Made by a program: the position numbers and the translations under genes | Virus record (IMG/VR): IMGVR_UViG_3300021375_000108 | Span: 1 to 31,031 of that record | Source of the DNA: a virus | DNA length: 31,031 nucleotides | Strand: one strand, 5' to 3' | Shown: one piece after another, positions 13,719 to 20,603 of the stretch | Numbering within the stretch: position 1 is the first letter of the stretch | Layout of the letters: each line of letters begins with the position of its first letter | Notes under the pieces: generated by a model | The model's input: only the letters and a program-made list of their open reading frames with translations | Database searches by the model: none | Told to the model about the DNA's origin: nothing

Positions 13719-14176
13719 GCAGTCACAATTGGGTACTTTCTGCGCGTTCTAGGGAACGTTTGTTGGGGGTTAAGCCGGAACTTTCGGACACGGTAAAGCG
13801 CGCTTTGGAACTAAGCCCCATTGATTTTGGTGTTACCGAGGGCAAACGGTCCATCGAGCGTCAGAAAGAGCTCGTGGCGCGAGGTTTAAGTCAGACCATG
13901 AACTCTAAGCACTTGTCGGGTAATGCTGTAGACCTCGTGGCTTACCTGTCGGGACGAGTTTGTTGGGAGATGTCGGCGTACGATGAGCTTGCAGACGCCA
14001 TGAAACAGGCCGCTAAGGAGACGGGGGTTGCTGTTCGTTGGGGCGGTGCGTGGCAGGTTCGGGATATACGTCTGCACGAAGGTACTATGGAAGATGCTAT
14101 GAACGCCTACATTGACCTGCGTAGGTCAGAAGGTCGTAGACCCTTCCTTGACGGCCCTCATTTCGAACTTAGTTGA
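13715..14176 (+). CDS. Endolysin, M15 family peptidase (D-Ala/L-Ala-D-Glu peptidase)
   Basis: The 153-residue protein fits the M15 (VanY / T5 endolysin-type) zinc peptidases that cleave peptidoglycan peptides. SKHLSGNAVDLV (64-75) carries the zinc ligands H66 and D73, and DGPHFEL (146-152) carries the third ligand H149; VRWGGAW (107-113) is the usual tryptophan segment. RQKELVARG near residue 50 is also typical. There is no signal peptide, so it depends on the holin encoded just upstream. The start overlaps the preceding stop as ATGA. Length is normal for a single-domain phage endolysin. Confidence 0.9.
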   Translation: MSSHNWVLSARSRERLLGVKPELSDTVKRALELSPIDFGVTEGKRSIERQKELVARGLSQTMNSKHLSGNAVDLVAYLSGRVCWEMSAYDELADAMKQAAKETGVAVRWGGAWQVRDIRLHEGTMEDAMNAYIDLRRSEGRRPFLDGPHFELS

Positions 14177-14281
14177 GGGCTTTAAAGAGGATATAACCCA
14201 TAAAAACACATTTCCTCCTAGCAAGTCTTATAAAGTTGTGTTAAATATGGTTTAGTATACCGCAAGTAAAGGAGTTATCCC
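14177..14281. promoter_or_regulatory. AT-rich spacer, possible promoter before the head genes
   Basis: This 105-base stretch after the endolysin is more AT-rich than its surroundings and breaks an otherwise packed operon. TATAAA (14229-14234) is a good -10 element, but the matching -35 region is weak. It ends in AAAGGAG (14268-14274), the ribosome binding site of the next ORF. A promoter for GroES, scaffold and capsid genes is plausible. Confidence 0.3.
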
Positions 14282-14476
14282 ATAGATATATCTGTAACAG
14301 AATCGGTGCTTCGTATTTTAAAAGACCGGCGAGAAGGCTGCATTTCTTACATGTCGGCCGGTAATTTAAAATCTATGGAGCACTATCGTGAGCTTATGGG
14401 CAACCTAGATTGCCTTACTCATGTGGAACAGGAACTCAAGGGCCTGCTAGAAAAACAGGAGCGATACGATGACTAA
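14282..14476 (+). CDS. Small conserved phage protein, 64 aa, apparent AUA start
   Basis: An open frame from 14282 to the TAA at 14474-14476 encodes SVTESVLRILKDRREGC, then SMEHYRELMGNLDCL and VEQELKGLLEKQERYDD. This pattern of an Arg-rich helix, YRELMG and an acidic helical end matches a small family found in front of GroES or head genes in marine phages (unknown function). AAAGGAG at 14268-14274 is 7 bases before ATA 14282, the perfect place for a start. An in-frame TAA lies at 14267. The first ATG is only at 14351 and GTG at 14306, each cutting off conserved sequence. So the start is either a true AUA or a mutated ATG. The 3' end overlaps GroES by 8 bases. Confidence 0.65.
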   Translation: MDISVTESVLRILKDRREGCISYMSAGNLKSMEHYRELMGNLDCLTHVEQELKGLLEKQERYDD

Positions 14477-14930
14477 AATAGATTTAACCAAAATAGCAAA
14501 AAGACTTTCCGAGCCAGAAGTCCCAAAAAAAGCCAATTTGGCGGACGTCTATGTGGAAAGTCCTCGTCTTGACCCGGATAAAATTGGCGAAAGCCTGCTG
14601 GATCGAATGCCTAAACCCACGGGGTGGCGCATTTTAATTCTTCCGTATCAAGGAAAGGCCAAGACGGCTGGCGGTGTGTTTCTTCCGGGCTCTGTTCAGG
14701 AAAAAAGCCAAATATCCACGCAAGCGGGATACGTCTTAAAACTGGGGCCGTTGGCATACAAGGACTCCGAAAAATTCCCAGACGGGCCGTGGTGCCAAGA
14801 AAAACAATGGATCATGTTTGCTCGTTATGCGGGTTCTCGTTTTGAGATTGATGGTGGAGAAGTTCGCATCTTAAACGATGACGAAGTTCTAGCGTCAATT
14901 CTTGATCCCGAAGACATTCATCATCTGTAA
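14469..14930 (+). CDS. groES: Phage GroES-like co-chaperonin
   Basis: The 153-residue protein contains a GroES-fold core. PKPTGWRILILPY (48-60) is the first strand, KAKTAGGVFLPGS (63-75) corresponds to the mobile-loop region that binds GroEL, and AGYVLKLGPLAY (86-97), FARYAGSRFEI (117-127) and ILNDDEVLASI (134-144) follow as in bacterial GroES. A 45-residue N-terminal extension is not found in host GroES. Such viral proteins, like T4 gp31, work with the host GroEL to fold the capsid protein, which fits its place just before scaffold and capsid genes. The C-terminus ends in acidic residues and HHL. ATG 14469 lies after CAGGAG at good distance and overlaps the upstream gene. Confidence 0.85.
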   Translation: MTKIDLTKIAKRLSEPEVPKKANLADVYVESPRLDPDKIGESLLDRMPKPTGWRILILPYQGKAKTAGGVFLPGSVQEKSQISTQAGYVLKLGPLAYKDSEKFPDGPWCQEKQWIMFARYAGSRFEIDGGEVRILNDDEVLASILDPEDIHHL

Positions 14931-14941
14931 GGTATTTTTTT

Positions 14942-15823
14942 ATGTCTCAAGACACTAACACGGTCGAATTAGACGTGGGCGACGCGGAAGAGACCGAAAT
15001 CGAAATTTCCGAAAACAAAACCGAGGAAGAAAACTCTCCTCGGGTTGAGGATTCTTCGGAAAATTTTGAACGTGCAGAAACGGCAACCCAAAAAAGGATT
15101 GACCGCCTAACCAAAAAAATGCGGGAAGCGGAACGTCGCGAACAAGAAGCTGTTCGTTACGCTCACGCCGTTCAGAGCGAAGCCACTCAGCTAAAAAGCC
15201 AAGTAGAGGCTTTGGACACAAACTATGTTTCGGAATACTCTAACCGAGTTACGTCTGAAATGGAGCGCGTGGAAGAACAACTGGCTCGGTCCATAGAGTT
15301 GGGTGATTCCGCAGCCACCGTAGAGGCTCAACGAAAGCTTACGTCTTTAGCGATTCAAGCAGATCGCGCGGCGCAGGCGAAGCTTCAACAAGAAAACTCG
15401 CGAAACCAAGCTTTTGCGGCGCAACAATATCAACAGCAACAGCCGCAACAGCAACAGCCGCAAGCGGCAGCCGTAAAAAGTCCTGACGCAAAAGCGGAAC
15501 AGTGGGCGCTTAGGAACTCGTGGTTTGGTCAAGACGAAGCAATGACTTATGCCGCGTTTGGAATACACAAATCCCTTGTAGAAAATGAGGGGTTTGACCC
15601 AAGCGGTTCAGAGTATTACACTGAGTTAGATCGTCGTATCGCTGATAAATTTGGCGGCGGCGCAAAAACCTCCAGCAGGCGGCCCGCTCAAACGGTTGCT
15701 GGTGCTTCGCGAACACCAAATGGGCGCACAGGAAAGAAGGTTCGACTCACCCCGAGCCAAGTGGCAATAGCCAAAAAATTGGGTGTGCCGTTAGAAGAAT
15801 ACGCGAAATACGTGAAGGATTAA
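14942..15823 (+). CDS. Capsid assembly scaffolding protein
   Basis: The 293-residue product has the features of phage scaffolds: a very acidic first 45 residues, a long coiled-coil part (about 45-155), a polyglutamine stretch (about 161-174) and a small basic C-terminus. The end LTPSQVAIAKKLGVPLEEYAKYV resembles the helix-turn-helix end of marine phage scaffolds, which binds the capsid protein. WALRNSWFGQDEAMT is the typical core motif. It guides capsid assembly and then leaves the shell. AAGG lies before ATG 14942. Its place between portal/GroES and capsid genes agrees. Confidence 0.8.
   Translation: MSQDTNTVELDVGDAEETEIEISENKTEEENSPRVEDSSENFERAETATQKRIDRLTKKMREAERREQEAVRYAHAVQSEATQLKSQVEALDTNYVSEYSNRVTSEMERVEEQLARSIELGDSAATVEAQRKLTSLAIQADRAAQAKLQQENSRNQAFAAQQYQQQQPQQQQPQAAAVKSPDAKAEQWALRNSWFGQDEAMTYAAFGIHKSLVENEGFDPSGSEYYTELDRRIADKFGGGAKTSSRRPAQTVAGASRTPNGRTGKKVRLTPSQVAIAKKLGVPLEEYAKYVKD
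15430..15467 (+). repeat. CAA/CAG repeat encoding polyglutamine
   Basis: A run of CAA, CAG and CCG codons in the scaffold gene encodes QQQQPQQQQPQ. Two near-identical 15-base units (CAACAGCAACAGCCG) lie in tandem, so slippage is possible. It marks the flexible link between the coiled coil and the C-terminal domain. Confidence 0.8.
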
Positions 15824-15827
15824 GAAC

Positions 15828-16313
15828 ATGGCCGAGCAAGAAGAATTTTCTGTAGGTTCGTCCGTGGACCGCACTCCTCGCGCAAAAAAAACTCGGGAGA
15901 AGAAGGCTATGCGTAAGCCTTGGGCTCCCCCGTCTATGCTCGATTCACCGCCCGCACCGGATGGTTTTAGGCATCGTTGGATTCGCGCCGAAACGCGTGG
16001 TTTTGACGATACTAAAAACGTCAGTTCTAAACTCCGGGAAGGTTGGGAACTTGTCCGTAAGGATGAGCACCCTGACTTTGAAGCCCCGGTAGTTGATTCG
16101 GGAAAATACGAAGGTGTGTTCGGCGTCGGCGGCTTGCTTCTCGCACGGATTCCGGAAGAGACCATTCAAGAGCGCACCGAATACTTCGGTAATCGTAACC
16201 GCGATCAAATGAATGCTGTTGACCACGACATGATGCGCGAGAACGCACATTCCTCCATGCGGATCAGCAATGCTGATCGGCAATCTCGTGTAACCTTCGG
16301 CGGCCCTAAATAA
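15828..16313 (+). CDS. Conserved phage protein between scaffold and capsid, 161 aa
   Basis: The protein is conserved in marine phages in this position but of unknown function. Features are a basic N-terminus, GFRHRWIRAETRG, VSSKLREGWELVRKDEHPDF, a glycine-rich VFGVGGLLLARIPEETIQER, and a helix RNRDQMNAVDHDMM. No transmembrane segment or known catalytic motif is seen; VGGLLLARI is a buried strand rather than a membrane helix. Probably an assembly factor or minor head protein. ATG 15828 follows GAAGGA. A small palindrome (GATCAGC/GCTGATC, 16262-16278) lies near its end. Confidence 0.6.
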   Translation: MAEQEEFSVGSSVDRTPRAKKTREKKAMRKPWAPPSMLDSPPAPDGFRHRWIRAETRGFDDTKNVSSKLREGWELVRKDEHPDFEAPVVDSGKYEGVFGVGGLLLARIPEETIQERTEYFGNRNRDQMNAVDHDMMRENAHSSMRISNADRQSRVTFGGPK

Positions 16314-16341
16314 CAGGTCCGCCCCTTTAGGAGAACAACCA

Positions 16342-16992
16342 ATGGCAAATCAAAGCACTGCCTACGGTCTTCGCCCTATTGGGATGGTTGGCAGCGGTGT
16401 AAATTCTACTGGCGTTACTCAGTACGAAATTGCTTCCAACAACACTAACGCTATTTTTCAATACAGCATCTGCGTGCCTCTGGCGGCCGGTGTTATTGAC
16501 CAAGCGGGTGCCACTTCAGGCGGCACCACACAAGCGTTGGGCGTCCTTATGGGTGTGGAATACGTGGATTCGGTTTCTAAGAAACCAGTCTTTATCAATT
16601 ATTGGCCCGGCTCCGGCTCGGTTAGTGTTGATACCAACCACCCGGTTAAGGCTTTTGTGGCCGATAACCCCGATCAGCTTTTCAAAGTTGCTTCAGATGC
16701 GTCCCTTACGGACCGTGCTACGGCTCTTGCGGCGGTATTCGCCAATGCGTCCTTGGGCACGTCGGCTCGTACGGGTTCGACGGACACTGGCTCGTCTAAC
16801 AGCGCGCTTAGTGTTTCTTCCGTAGCGACGACAGCAACGCTACCGCTTCGAGTTGTCGGCATCATGGACGATGCTGCAAACTCCGATTATGCGGCAGCGG
16901 GTATTCCGCTGATCGTTCGTCTAAACGCGCACTTTAACGCTGGTTCTCGGAGGTTTGATTCTCAAACCACCGCAGATTCCACCGGCATTTAA
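16342..16992 (+). CDS. Putative virion protein, capsid-associated, 216 aa
   Basis: The protein starts ANQSTAYGLRPIGMVG, a pattern common to conserved proteins next to capsid genes in marine phages (GFRP/GLRP opening). It is rich in Ala, Ser, Thr and Val and predicted mostly beta, with a low-complexity Ser/Thr stretch around residues 140-165 and FINYWPGSGS near residue 92. No enzyme motif is seen. Likely a decoration or head-stabilising protein, judged by composition and position directly before the capsid gene. AGGAG precedes ATG 16342. Confidence 0.6.
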   Translation: MANQSTAYGLRPIGMVGSGVNSTGVTQYEIASNNTNAIFQYSICVPLAAGVIDQAGATSGGTTQALGVLMGVEYVDSVSKKPVFINYWPGSGSVSVDTNHPVKAFVADNPDQLFKVASDASLTDRATALAAVFANASLGTSARTGSTDTGSSNSALSVSSVATTATLPLRVVGIMDDAANSDYAAAGIPLIVRLNAHFNAGSRRFDSQTTADSTGI

Positions 16993-17005
16993 GGAGGGCT
17001 AAGAA

Positions 17006-17917
17006 ATGGCTATTTCTCGCGCACAACTTGCGAAAGAGCTTGAGCCCGGCCTTAATGCGCTGTTTGGTCTTGAGTATGATCGTTACGAAAACGAGCACGC
17101 TGAAATCTTCGAGGAGGAGTCTTCGGACCGCGCCTTTGAAGAAGAAGTGATGCTTGGTGGTTTCTCCACGGCACCTGTTAAGAGTGAAGGCAACGCCATC
17201 ACTTTTGATGATGCTCAGGAAACGTATACCGCTCGGTACACGCACGAAACCATTGCGCTGGCATTTTCGGTTACTGAGGAGGCTGTTGAAGACAACCTCT
17301 ATGACCGTCTTGCCTCGCGTTACACCAAGGCTCTGGCCCGCTCTATGGCTCAGACCAAGCAGATTAAAGCGGCTGCCATCCTGAACAATGCGTTCACGGC
17401 GGGTGCTTCTGCAATTGGTGACGGCGCAGCGCTTTGCTCCACGGCGCATCCAAGTCTTTCTGGCAATCAACGTAACCTTCTTTCCACGGCGGCTGATCTT
17501 AACGAGACGTCCCTGGAACAGATGCTTATTGATATTGCGGGTCTGACGGACGAACGTGGTCTGAAGATTGCTGTTCGCGGTATGAAGCTCATTATTCCAA
17601 AAGAGCTTCAGTTCATTGCGGAACGAGTTATCAACTCGAACCTTCGCTCTGGTACTGCCGACAACGACCTTAATGCCATGAAGACCATGGGTATGCTTCC
17701 TGACGGCGCGGTAGTTAATCACTTCCTCGTTGATACGGACGCATTCTTCATTAAGACCGACGCTCCAAACGGTTTCAAATACTTCAATCGCTCTCCGATT
17801 AAGACGGCGATGGAAGGTGATTTTGACACCGGCAACATGCGTTTCAAAGCGCGTGAGCGTTACAGCTTCGGTGTTTCCGATTGGCGTTCTGTGTTCGGTA
17901 CTCCCGGCGCAGCGTAA
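17006..17917 (+). CDS. Major capsid protein
   Basis: The 303-residue product has the look of an HK97-fold capsid subunit: an N-terminal helix, an E-loop-like region (FSTAPVKSEGNAITFDDAQ), ERYSFGV and DWRSVFGTPG at the end. FSVTEEAVEDNLYDRLASRY and MAQTKQIKAAAILNNAFT match phage capsid proteins of the Mu gpT-like/marine kind. The ribosome binding site AAGGAGG (16991-16997) is the best in the window, in line with high expression. It forms the icosahedral shell on the scaffold. No N-terminal delta domain or protease site is seen. The gene is followed at once by a strong terminator. Confidence 0.82.
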   Translation: MAISRAQLAKELEPGLNALFGLEYDRYENEHAEIFEEESSDRAFEEEVMLGGFSTAPVKSEGNAITFDDAQETYTARYTHETIALAFSVTEEAVEDNLYDRLASRYTKALARSMAQTKQIKAAAILNNAFTAGASAIGDGAALCSTAHPSLSGNQRNLLSTAADLNETSLEQMLIDIAGLTDERGLKIAVRGMKLIIPKELQFIAERVINSNLRSGTADNDLNAMKTMGMLPDGAVVNHFLVDTDAFFIKTDAPNGFKYFNRSPIKTAMEGDFDTGNMRFKARERYSFGVSDWRSVFGTPGAA

Positions 17918-17920
17918 AAC

Positions 17921-17940
17921 GACAGGTTTTACCTGCCGTC
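17921..17940 (+). other. Small hairpin after capsid gene
   Basis: The sequence ACAGGT-TTT-ACCTG, with flanking GAC and GTC, forms a short stem-loop directly after the capsid stop. It may stabilise the capsid mRNA 3' end. It lacks its own U-run and is followed by the true terminator. Confidence 0.4.
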
Positions 17941-17941
17941 G

Positions 17942-17980
17942 AGAAGGGGCTTCCCGAAAAGGGGGGGCCCCTTCTTTTTT
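17942..17980 (+). terminator. Rho-independent terminator after the major capsid gene
   Basis: AGAAGGGGC (17942-17950) pairs with GCCCCTTCT (17967-17975), with additional CCC/GGG pairing inside, and the stem ends in six T (17975-17980). It lies between the capsid and the next gene and would reduce read-through into the neck and tail genes, giving capsid mRNA its own end. Confidence 0.88.
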
Positions 17981-18096
17981 GTTTACTTTCTTGTTAGAAT
18001 GACACTTGTGGGCATTAAAAAAGCTTTGCAGACAGGTCCCTGCCCTCCTGACGTTGCACAGACTGCAAGGCAAACCCTTGTGCATGAGGTGAAGAT

Positions 18097-18714
18097 ATGG
18101 CTTCGACAACGTTTTCTGGTCCAGTCCGTTCTGAGAACGGATTTCAGACAGTTTCCAAAAACGCGACTACCGGTACTATTACGGTCACCAGCGGCAGCAA
18201 AATGGCCGTGGAGGCCGAAGCTGGTGCGGGTATTGAAGGCACCGCGGAAACTTACATCACGCAGGTGGAGCGCTTTAAAAGCGACGTAGACACTAACGTC
18301 AACCTCGTTAAAACCACTATTATGCTAGACCTTACCGGTCTTCAGTCCACCGCCGCCGGTGACATTATCGGCAAGAACGGCTCGGGCGTAGCATACTTGG
18401 GTCAGGTTACGACGGCCAATTCGGGTGTTGTCTTTGGCGTTACGATGGAGTGTTTTGAAGCTCCGGCGGGCGGCGACCCAGACATTGACCTCTATTCTGC
18501 CACGGAAGCAACTGGCGTTGAGGACAGCCCGATCAGTGATCTAACGGAAACACTGATTATCAACGCAGGTGATGCCGCTGTCGGTACGCGTGTGGCGGGC
18601 GGTACTATTGCTGCCGACCAGTACCTGTATTTGGTCGCAGGGTCTACTACGGACGCTGCATATACGGCGGGCCGTCTGGTAATCACCATCTTGGGCTATG
18701 ACGTAGCCTCGTAA
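18097..18714 (+). CDS. Putative structural protein, 205 aa
   Basis: The opening ASTTFSGPVRSENGFQTVSKN is shared by a family of proteins next to capsid genes in marine phages; function unproven. Predicted mostly beta, rich in Thr, Ala, Gly, with a repeated small-residue pattern and no catalytic motif. ATG 18097 follows GAGGTGA. The 116 bases between the capsid terminator and this gene may hold a promoter, but I see none with both elements. A decoration protein or outer capsid protein is the most likely role. Confidence 0.6.
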   Translation: MASTTFSGPVRSENGFQTVSKNATTGTITVTSGSKMAVEAEAGAGIEGTAETYITQVERFKSDVDTNVNLVKTTIMLDLTGLQSTAAGDIIGKNGSGVAYLGQVTTANSGVVFGVTMECFEAPAGGDPDIDLYSATEATGVEDSPISDLTETLIINAGDAAVGTRVAGGTIAADQYLYLVAGSTTDAAYTAGRLVITILGYDVAS

Positions 18715-18724
18715 GGAGTGAGTT

Positions 18725-19129
18725 ATGGCAGATACCGTTGCGTCTCAAATTATTGAAGACGGACCGAAATACGCGGTAATAAAGCTTACCAACATTTCGG
18801 ACGGCACGGGCGAAAGCGACGTGGTAAAAGTAGACGTGTCTGCTCTGGAAAATAGCGCAGATGGCGACGCCTGTTCGGGCGTCGTCATCGAGCGGATTTG
18901 GTGGCAGTGTATCGGTATGAAAGTGCAGATACTGTGGAATGCCACTACCAACTTGTTCTGTATTGAATTAGGTGAAAACCAGAGCGGGTCTCACGATTAC
19001 ACGGTGTTCGGCGGACTTACCAACAACTCGGGTTCCGGCAAAAACGGCGACGTTTTGTTTACTACGGTTGGGGCGACTTCGGCGGATACTTACACGGTTA
19101 TTTTGTATCTCCGTAAAAAGTTCGGTTAA
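18725..19129 (+). CDS. Conserved phage virion-type protein, 134 aa
   Basis: This protein resembles a small beta-rich family of marine phages recognised by LTNISDGTGES, VKVDVSAL, ERIWWQCIGMKVQILWNATTN split as IERIWWQC and MKVQILWNATTN, then a C-terminal strand YTVILYLRKKFG. Function unknown; usually sits with capsid and neck genes. Two cysteines are present but not in a metal-site pattern. AAGGAGTGAG gives the binding site before ATG 18725. A head or neck structural role is inferred from position. Confidence 0.6.
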   Translation: MADTVASQIIEDGPKYAVIKLTNISDGTGESDVVKVDVSALENSADGDACSGVVIERIWWQCIGMKVQILWNATTNLFCIELGENQSGSHDYTVFGGLTNNSGSGKNGDVLFTTVGATSADTYTVILYLRKKFG

Positions 19130-19132
19130 ACT

Positions 19133-19186
19133 GTTTAAAGGTTGGGGCGCGGCTAGGATAAGACAGGCGCGCTCCTTCCCTTAAAC
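19133..19186 (+). other. Imperfect long inverted repeat between genes
   Basis: GTTTAA (19133-19138) and TTAAAC (19181-19186) frame an imperfect stem continued by GGGGCGCG and CGCGCTCC arms, with a loop near 19153-19166. No U-run follows, and GGAGGT for the next gene lies just after it. It may form a stem-loop that stabilises or paces mRNA before the basic-protein genes. Confidence 0.35.
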
Positions 19187-19205
19187 AAACGGAGGTAAAA
19201 CTCTA

Positions 19206-19490
19206 ATGGCCACTACAAAAAACGTTACGCGGACGCCCTCCGGCCGAATAAAATACCGAGGTGAAACATTCGCGGGTTTTAACAAGCCGAAACGAACGCC
19301 GGGTAAAAACAAAAAAAGCGCTGTTCTTGCCAAAAAAGGCTCTGAAATTAAGTTGGTTCGTTTTGGCGACCCAAAGATGTCCATCAAAAAAGATCAGCCC
19401 AAACGTCGAAGCAATTTCCGGGCTCGCCATTCTTGTGATACCGCGAAAGACAAATTTTCCGCTAGGTATTGGTCCTGCAAAGCTTGGTAA
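19206..19490 (+). CDS. Small basic conserved phage protein, 94 aa
   Basis: The protein is strongly basic. Its C-terminal half, VRFGDPKMSIKKDQPKRR, SNFRARHSCDTAKDK and FSARYWSCKAW, is highly conserved in marine T7-like and related phages. The two cysteines near the end (C77 and C91) and conserved histidine suggest a small fold, perhaps zinc-bound. Function is unknown; the charge fits DNA contact or a minor virion part. GGAGGT (19191-19196) lies 9 bases before ATG 19206. Confidence 0.7.
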   Translation: MATTKNVTRTPSGRIKYRGETFAGFNKPKRTPGKNKKSAVLAKKGSEIKLVRFGDPKMSIKKDQPKRRSNFRARHSCDTAKDKFSARYWSCKAW

Positions 19491-19508
19491 AGTTGTATGG
19501 AGTAGGGA

Positions 19509-19697
19509 ATGGCCTATTCGCGCAAGTCTAAAAAATCTTCTTCAAAAAGCAAAGGAAGCAAGATATGCCCGGCAGGCAAAGCCTGGGCAGAGCGTACCTT
19601 TGACACATACCCTTCCGCGTATGCGAATATGGCGGCCTCAAAATATTGTAAGGACCCCAACTACGCCAAAAAGGCGAAGGGTAAAAAAAGTGGGTGA
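19509..19697 (+). CDS. Small basic conserved phage protein, 62 aa
   Basis: The protein has a lysine/serine N-terminus, a conserved core ICPAGKAWAERTFDTYPSAYA and MAASKYCKDP, and a lysine-rich end. The same core is seen in small marine phage proteins. Two cysteines (residues about 20 and 47) flank an aromatic, helical stretch. Function unknown, but its company of two other basic proteins with similar make-up suggests a shared role with DNA in the virion. ATG 19509 follows GGAGTAGGG. The end overlaps the next gene by 8 bases. Confidence 0.68.
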   Translation: MAYSRKSKKSSSKSKGSKICPAGKAWAERTFDTYPSAYANMAASKYCKDPNYAKKAKGKKSG

Positions 19698-20016
19698 ACT
19701 AAAAAAATGGCGCGACCAAGATTGGGTTAGAATAGGCACGGACGGTAAAATCAAAGGTGCCTGCGGGACGTCTAAAAACAAAAAGAACCCTGACCGGTGC
19801 TTGCCCCGCAGCAAAGCGAAGAGCCTCACTCAATCGGAGCGCGCCGCCACAGCTCGTAAAAAGAAAAAGGGAGGCGCAGGGGGGGAAAAAGTTGTTCCCA
19901 ACACAAAACGCGCAAAAGTAAAAAACATGGCACAGGGTGGCGTTGTTGCGCGGGGTTGCGGGGCGATTATGAACAATCGCCGCAAAGTAACGAAGGGCTC
20001 TGTAAGGCAATCATGA
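19690..20016 (+). CDS. Basic conserved phage protein (DUF6321-like), GTG start, 108 aa
   Basis: The conserved segment starts WRDQDWVRIGTDGKIKGACG, with PDRCLPRSKAKSLTQSERAAT and ARKKKKGGAGG after it, and matches a basic family of phages and giant viruses (I recall it as DUF6321). The end MAQGGVVARGCGAIMNNRR resembles ends of related alphaproteobacterial phage proteins. No ATG in this frame fits. GTG 19690 with GAAGGG about 8 bases upstream is the best start and gives 108 residues. An upstream in-frame extension to 19261 covers two other real genes and is rejected. The stop overlaps the next ATG (ATGA). Probably nucleic-acid-binding; role unknown. Confidence 0.65.
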   Translation: MGELKKWRDQDWVRIGTDGKIKGACGTSKNKKNPDRCLPRSKAKSLTQSERAATARKKKKGGAGGEKVVPNTKRAKVKNMAQGGVVARGCGAIMNNRRKVTKGSVRQS

Positions 20017-20603
20017 CCTTAGCTTTTTTGACACCTTCTTTGGATACGGAACAAGCGGTGCATCAAGAGCTTCTAGATTGGTCTTCCGATGTTTTGTCAA
20101 AAGCTAGTCCTCACTTTAATGACCTTCCACCGTGCCCTTACGCTCAACAAGCTTGGCTATCCGACAGTGTTTCTGTCATGTTTAAATACGAAAACAACAA
20201 GCAATGTCTATACAGCGCGATTTCCCGGTTTGACGATTTGTTTGACCTCGCCATAATTGTAGACTTTAAATTTGACGAAGACCCCAAAGTTTTTCACGAT
20301 TATCTCGATCAAATGAACGACGTCATTTCTGAGGGCATGTTCATAGACAAGGACATGTGGGTTATGGGTTTTCATCCACATGACGAGGAAAGCGAATTTG
20401 TGCAGGACGTGGACTTTGAACCACGCCTAGCAACAGAATATGCGATGATTTTTGTTCAACGCTTATCTAAGTTACAACAGGCAGCAGACAAGCTGGATAA
20501 AAAAGGTTATTATAACGTATACGACGATCAATATAACGCCCGTGAAATCTATGAAAAGCGGGACCGTTTTCACAGGAGACTAGAAAATGGCTATGAAACC
20601 TAG
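20013..20603 (+). CDS. Conserved hypothetical phage protein, 196 aa
   Basis: I do not recognise a function. The protein starts MTLAFLTPSLDTEQAVHQEL, has a central part with CPYAQQAWLSDSVSVMF, LAIIVDFKFDEDP and a tyrosine-rich acidic end (KGYYNVYDDQYNAREIYEKR). It is acidic, in contrast to the basic proteins on both sides, so could act as a partner for them. ATG 20013 overlaps the upstream TGA as ATGA, which decides the start against the longer frame from 19956. The next gene starts 17 bases before its stop. Confidence 0.6.
   Translation: MTLAFLTPSLDTEQAVHQELLDWSSDVLSKASPHFNDLPPCPYAQQAWLSDSVSVMFKYENNKQCLYSAISRFDDLFDLAIIVDFKFDEDPKVFHDYLDQMNDVISEGMFIDKDMWVMGFHPHDEESEFVQDVDFEPRLATEYAMIFVQRLSKLQQAADKLDKKGYYNVYDDQYNAREIYEKRDRFHRRLENGYET

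Noticed and set aside
16934-18109. 391-codon open frame on the minus strand opposite the capsid gene
   Set aside because: It mirrors the codon pattern of the capsid gene and crosses its terminator. No ribosome binding site, no recognisable domain, and the + strand gene is well supported.
17999-18289. Short frame starting just after the capsid terminator
   Set aside because: It overlaps the 18097 gene in another frame for most of its length, has no ribosome binding site and no recognisable sequence.
19261-19689. N-terminal part of the 251-codon frame as a real protein
   Set aside because: It overlaps two clearly conserved small genes in other frames; only the part from GTG 19690 shows family conservation.
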